Origin: Planctomycetota bacterium
GTDB lineage: Bacteria; Planctomycetota; UBA1135; JALUZX01
Direction: 5' to 3'
Assembly (NCBI GenBank): GCA_027011425.1
Contig: JALUZX010000226.1
Location: 1-11,048 of the forward strand
Length of the DNA: 11,048 bases
The position numbers and the translations under genes were made by a program. Shown here piece by piece: positions 8,750 to 11,048 of this stretch. The first letter of the stretch is position 1. Every line of letters begins with the position of its first letter. The notes under the pieces are model-generated. The model saw only the letters and a list, made by a program, of their open reading frames with translations. It searched no databases and was not told where the DNA came from.

Positions 8750-10021
8750 TCACTCGTGGCGGAGGGCCTCCACGGGGTCCATGCCGGCGGCTTTCCAGGC
8801 GGGGTAGAGGCCTGAGAGGAGGCCCACGAGCAGCGAGATGCCCGGGGCGAGGAGCAATGCGTAGAGGGGGGTGTGGGTCTTCACCTGGGCGAAGAGGTTC
8901 ACAAGGGGGGGAAGGCCGAGCCCGAAGGCGATTCCCAGGATCCCGCCGGCCAGGGTGAGCACCAGGGTCTCCACCAGGAACTGGCTCATGATGTGCTTCT
9001 TCGTGGCCCCCAGGGCCCGGCGGATCCCGATCTCCCGCGTCCTCTCGGTTACGGTGGCCAGCATGACGTTCATGATCCCGATGCCCCCCACCAGCAGGCT
9101 GATCCCGGCCACGCAGGCCAGGACGATGGTCCAGATCGCAGCCTGCCTCTCGGCGAGCCGGAGCTGTTCCAGGGGGACGAAGACGGAGTAGTCCTTTTTC
9201 GGGTGGGCCTTGGCCAGGAGGGTGCGGACGTTCTTGGCCACGGGAAGGACGTGGGGGATGGCGTCCACCTGGACTTCCGCCTCGTGGACGTCTACCTGCT
9301 CGATGCTGAAGGATCCCGCCGAGCGCTGGGCGTTGATGTCGCCGAAGCGCTCCCGGAGCGACGAGAGGGGAGTGTAGGCTCCCAGGGCGATGTCCGCCGA
9401 GGAGCGGCCCTTGGCGCTTCCCGTTCCCATGGGGCCCATGACCCCCACGACCTTGAAGGCCGTATCCCCCACGCGGATCACCTTGTCGATGGGGGACTGG
9501 GCGGGAAAGAGGGTCCGGGCCGTGTCTTCCTTGAGAACCACCACGGGGCGCTTGTCCCTGTAGTCGAAATCGGTGAGCCAGCGCCCCACCTTCACTTTCG
9601 CGGGTGTGACGTCGGTATACTTGGGAATGGTCCCAAGGAGGGTCACGTCCGTGCGCCTGCCTTCCCTCCAGACTTCCTTGACCACCTTTCTTACGGGCAC
9701 GACGATCTTCACCGATGGTATGGTGCCGGAGATCCGGTCCAGGTCCTCGAAAGTCAGGCCGTAGACGATCATCCGGGCCGTGGACGTGGCGGACTGATTC
9801 TCCTCGGAGGGCTTTTCGCTGCGAAGGATGATGGTCGTAGGTCCAAGTCTCTTCACGAGCTGCTGGGCCTCCCAGGCGGCGCCTTCACCGATGGCGAGCA
9901 TGGCGATCACGCTGCCTACGCCGAAGAGGATCCCCAGCATGTTCAAAAGGGACCGGAGCTTGTGCAGGAGCAGGCTCTTGACGCCGAGTTTCAGGATGCG
10001 GATCGCCAGAAATGGGTTCAC
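8750..10021 (-). CDS. MacB/FtsX-type ABC transporter permease
   Basis: 423 residues. The layout is that of MacB without its ATPase: a short cytoplasmic start, a first membrane helix about 28-46, a large periplasmic MacB_PCD-type domain about 47-290, then three helices near 294-316, 347-375 and 389-409 forming the FtsX domain. The coupling segment TERTREIGIRRALGATKKHI (325-343) and the final WKAAGMDPVEALRHE are typical of this family. Members work as dimers with a LolD-like ATPase and use ATP to drive conformational changes in the periplasm: lipoprotein release, peptide or drug export, or toxin secretion. The substrate here is unknown. The start is GTG at 10021, overlapping the ATPase stop as GTGA, with GGAGG seven bases upstream; this implies translational coupling. 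The gene is convergent with carB and separated from it by 40 bases with no clear terminator. Confidence 0.88.
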   Translation of the reverse strand: MNPFLAIRILKLGVKSLLLHKLRSLLNMLGILFGVGSVIAMLAIGEGAAWEAQQLVKRLGPTTIILRSEKPSEENQSATSTARMIVYGLTFEDLDRISGTIPSVKIVVPVRKVVKEVWREGRRTDVTLLGTIPKYTDVTPAKVKVGRWLTDFDYRDKRPVVVLKEDTARTLFPAQSPIDKVIRVGDTAFKVVGVMGPMGTGSAKGRSSADIALGAYTPLSSLRERFGDINAQRSAGSFSIEQVDVHEAEVQVDAIPHVLPVAKNVRTLLAKAHPKKDYSVFVPLEQLRLAERQAAIWTIVLACVAGISLLVGGIGIMNVMLATVTERTREIGIRRALGATKKHIMSQFLVETLVLTLAGGILGIAFGLGLPPLVNLFAQVKTHTPLYALLLAPGISLLVGLLSGLYPAWKAAGMDPVEALRHE

Positions 10022-10737
10022 GGGGCGGCCTCCTCGGCCCGGTCCATCTCCTCCCGGGTCATGACGCTCACGACCTTTCCGTCGGCGAGCGTGAGGACCC
10101 GTTCCGCCCGGCTGGTGAGCGCCTGGTTGTGGGTCACGAGCACCACGGTCATCCCGAGATCGTGGAGTTCGTCGGTGAGATCCAGGATCTCCTTTTCCGT
10201 GGCGGAGTCCAGGTTTCCCGTGGCCTCGTCGGCCAGCAGCAGGGCCGGGTCGTTCACCAGGGCCCGCGCGATGGCCACCCGCTGTTGCTGGCCGCCGGAG
10301 AGTTCCGTTGGCCTGTGGTGGAAGCGTCCCCCCAGGCCCACCTTCTCGGCAAGTTCGGCGGCCTTCTCCTTCGCTTGTTTGGGGGGAACCCCCTGGTAGA
10401 AGAGAGGGACCTCGATGTTCTCCAGCACCGTGAGCTGGGGGATCAGGTTGAAGGACTGGAAGATGAAACCGATCTTCCTGCTCCGGACGTGGGAGAGTTC
10501 GTCGTCGTCCAGGACGGAGACGTCTTCGCCGTCCAGGATGTAGGTCCCTTCCGTGGGCCTGTCCAGGCACCCCAGCAGGTTCAGGAGGGTCGATTTCCCC
10601 GAACCGGAGCGCCCGAGGATCGCCAGGTATTCGCCCTTCCGGATCTCCAGGTCGATCCCGTCCAGGGCCTTCACGACGTTCTCCCCCATCCAGTAGTAGC
10701 GGCGGATGCCGCTGAGGCGGGCCATGGTCATGGTCAT
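10018..10737 (-). CDS. LolD/MacB-type ABC transporter ATP-binding protein
   Basis: 239 residues, a complete nucleotide-binding domain. Walker A is GRSGSGKST (42-50), the Q-loop is FIFQSFN with Q94, the signature is LSGGQQQR (146-153), Walker B is ALLLADE (165-171), the D-loop is GNLD (174-177) and the switch His is H203. The N-terminal 'YYWMGENVVKALDGIDLEI' and the 'LLNLLGCLDRPTEGTYILDGEDVS' block are characteristic of the MacB/LolD/FtsE clade, which pairs with FtsX-fold permeases such as the one directly downstream. Walker A has Arg where most relatives have Pro (GPSGSGKS), a tolerated change. The start at 10737 (MTMTMARL) has GGAGGG eight bases upstream and overlaps the previous stop codon as ATGA. 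ATG codons at 10731 and 10725 are alternatives. Confidence 0.93.
   Translation of the reverse strand: MTMTMARLSGIRRYYWMGENVVKALDGIDLEIRKGEYLAILGRSGSGKSTLLNLLGCLDRPTEGTYILDGEDVSVLDDDELSHVRSRKIGFIFQSFNLIPQLTVLENIEVPLFYQGVPPKQAKEKAAELAEKVGLGGRFHHRPTELSGGQQQRVAIARALVNDPALLLADEATGNLDSATEKEILDLTDELHDLGMTVVLVTHNQALTSRAERVLTLADGKVVSVMTREEMDRAEEAAP
10029..10033 (-). promoter_or_regulatory. Shine-Dalgarno for the permease GTG start
   Basis: GGAGG on the minus strand, inside the last codons of the ATPase gene, lies seven bases before the GTG at 10021. It decides this start over in-frame extensions reaching back to 10570. Confidence 0.65.
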
Positions 10738-11048
10738 GAACCGCGCCCTCCGCCGTCCCGGTTCGGGCCGCCCCTTCCTCTTCCGCCGCCCCGCAGGGCC
10801 CGGAGTTTCTTCATGATCTCCGCCGGGGGGAGATCCTTGACCTTCTCGTAGAGTTCGGGCCGGGATTTTTTGAGAAACCGGAGGATCCTGGCCGGGTCGG
10901 GGGCGCCTCTCCCGCCGCCCCGCCGGGCGCCTTTCCTGGACTCCGCCGGGACGGGGCCCGCCGGCGTCTTCTTCCTGGCGATGCCAGGGTTTACGTTTTC
11001 GGGGACCTGGATGTCCGGGGGTATTTCGGGTCCCTTCCGGCCCTTTTC
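10734..11048 (-). CDS. unidentified protein, C-terminal 104 residues, open at the window edge
   Basis: Reading from the right edge of the window there is an uninterrupted frame of 104 codons ending in TGA at 10736-10734, which overlaps the ATPase ATG as ATGA. Codon third positions are strongly G/C-biased like its neighbours. The visible product begins with a Pro-rich segment (PEIPPDIQVPENVNPG), passes through a basic Gly/Arg linker, then an amphipathic helical part (DPARILRFLKKSRPELYEKV, followed by KDLPPAEIMKKLRAL), and ends in a Gly/Arg-rich tail (RGGGRGRGGPNRDGGG). I do not recognise a family. In MacB-like operons the gene in this position is often the periplasmic membrane-fusion (HlyD/MacA-type) adaptor, and this could be its C-terminal tail, but the region seen contains no adaptor motif. 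The start lies outside the window. Confidence 0.65.
   Translation of the reverse strand, partial: EKGRKGPEIPPDIQVPENVNPGIARKKTPAGPVPAESRKGARRGGGRGAPDPARILRFLKKSRPELYEKVKDLPPAEIMKKLRALRGGGRGRGGPNRDGGGRGS
10746..10751 (-). promoter_or_regulatory. Shine-Dalgarno for the ATPase start
   Basis: GGAGGG on the minus strand, within the preceding gene, lies eight bases before the ATG at 10737. It favours this first ATG of the MTMTM cluster. Confidence 0.6.

Noticed and set aside
8873..10399. Plus-strand open frame of about 500 codons opposite the ABC transporter genes
   Set aside because: The minus strand carries clear permease and ATPase motifs here; the plus-strand translation has no recognisable features and skewed composition.
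10022..10570. N-terminal extension of the permease frame by about 180 codons
   Set aside because: It would overlap the ATPase gene out of frame. The GTG at 10021 has GGAGG at the right distance and begins the protein where the MacB/FtsX family does.

Overview
The window is GC-rich and gene-dense, with strongly G/C-biased third codon positions. Gene content points to a Gram-negative bacterium. Two secreted proteins share a C-terminal domain ending in N-P-x-x-V-x-L-V-P, which resembles domains I recall from secreted proteins of marine Planctomycetota. That makes a planctomycete or relative my best guess; it rests on memory and style, not on a search.

Layout, left to right: (i) the 3' end of a PQQ/BamB-like beta-propeller gene (+, 2-841); (ii) an intergenic stretch with a good sigma70-type promoter, leading into a secreted GH16-type glucanase/lectin-fold protein (+, 1087-2325); (iii) a perfect 13-bp-arm hairpin, then a convergent paralogue of that protein (-, 2374-3591) whose GH16 active-site motif has lost its central Asp; (iv) a secreted or lipoprotein-like protein (-, 3764-5338) joining a degenerate staphylococcal-nuclease-like domain to a GH113-like TIM barrel; (v) a divergent, complete carB (+, 5497-8709) with an attenuator-like pair of alternative hairpins in its leader; (vi) a convergent, translationally coupled ABC transporter operon on the minus strand: the C-terminal end of an unidentified Gly/Arg-tailed protein (10734-11048, open at the window edge), a LolD/MacB-type ATPase (10018-10737) and a MacB/FtsX-type permease (8750-10021).

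The left half reads as a locus of exported, glycan-directed proteins: two GH16-fold proteins and one GH113-like protein, next to a propeller that may be unrelated. carB is housekeeping: arginine and pyrimidine precursor synthesis, without carA beside it. The right-hand operon is a MacB-like exporter or lipoprotein-release system. The most notable observations are the active/altered GH16 paralogue pair with a vicinal Cys-Cys and a shared C-terminal domain, the SNase-like/GH113 fusion, the carB leader hairpins, and a coding region at the right edge that has no start inside the window.
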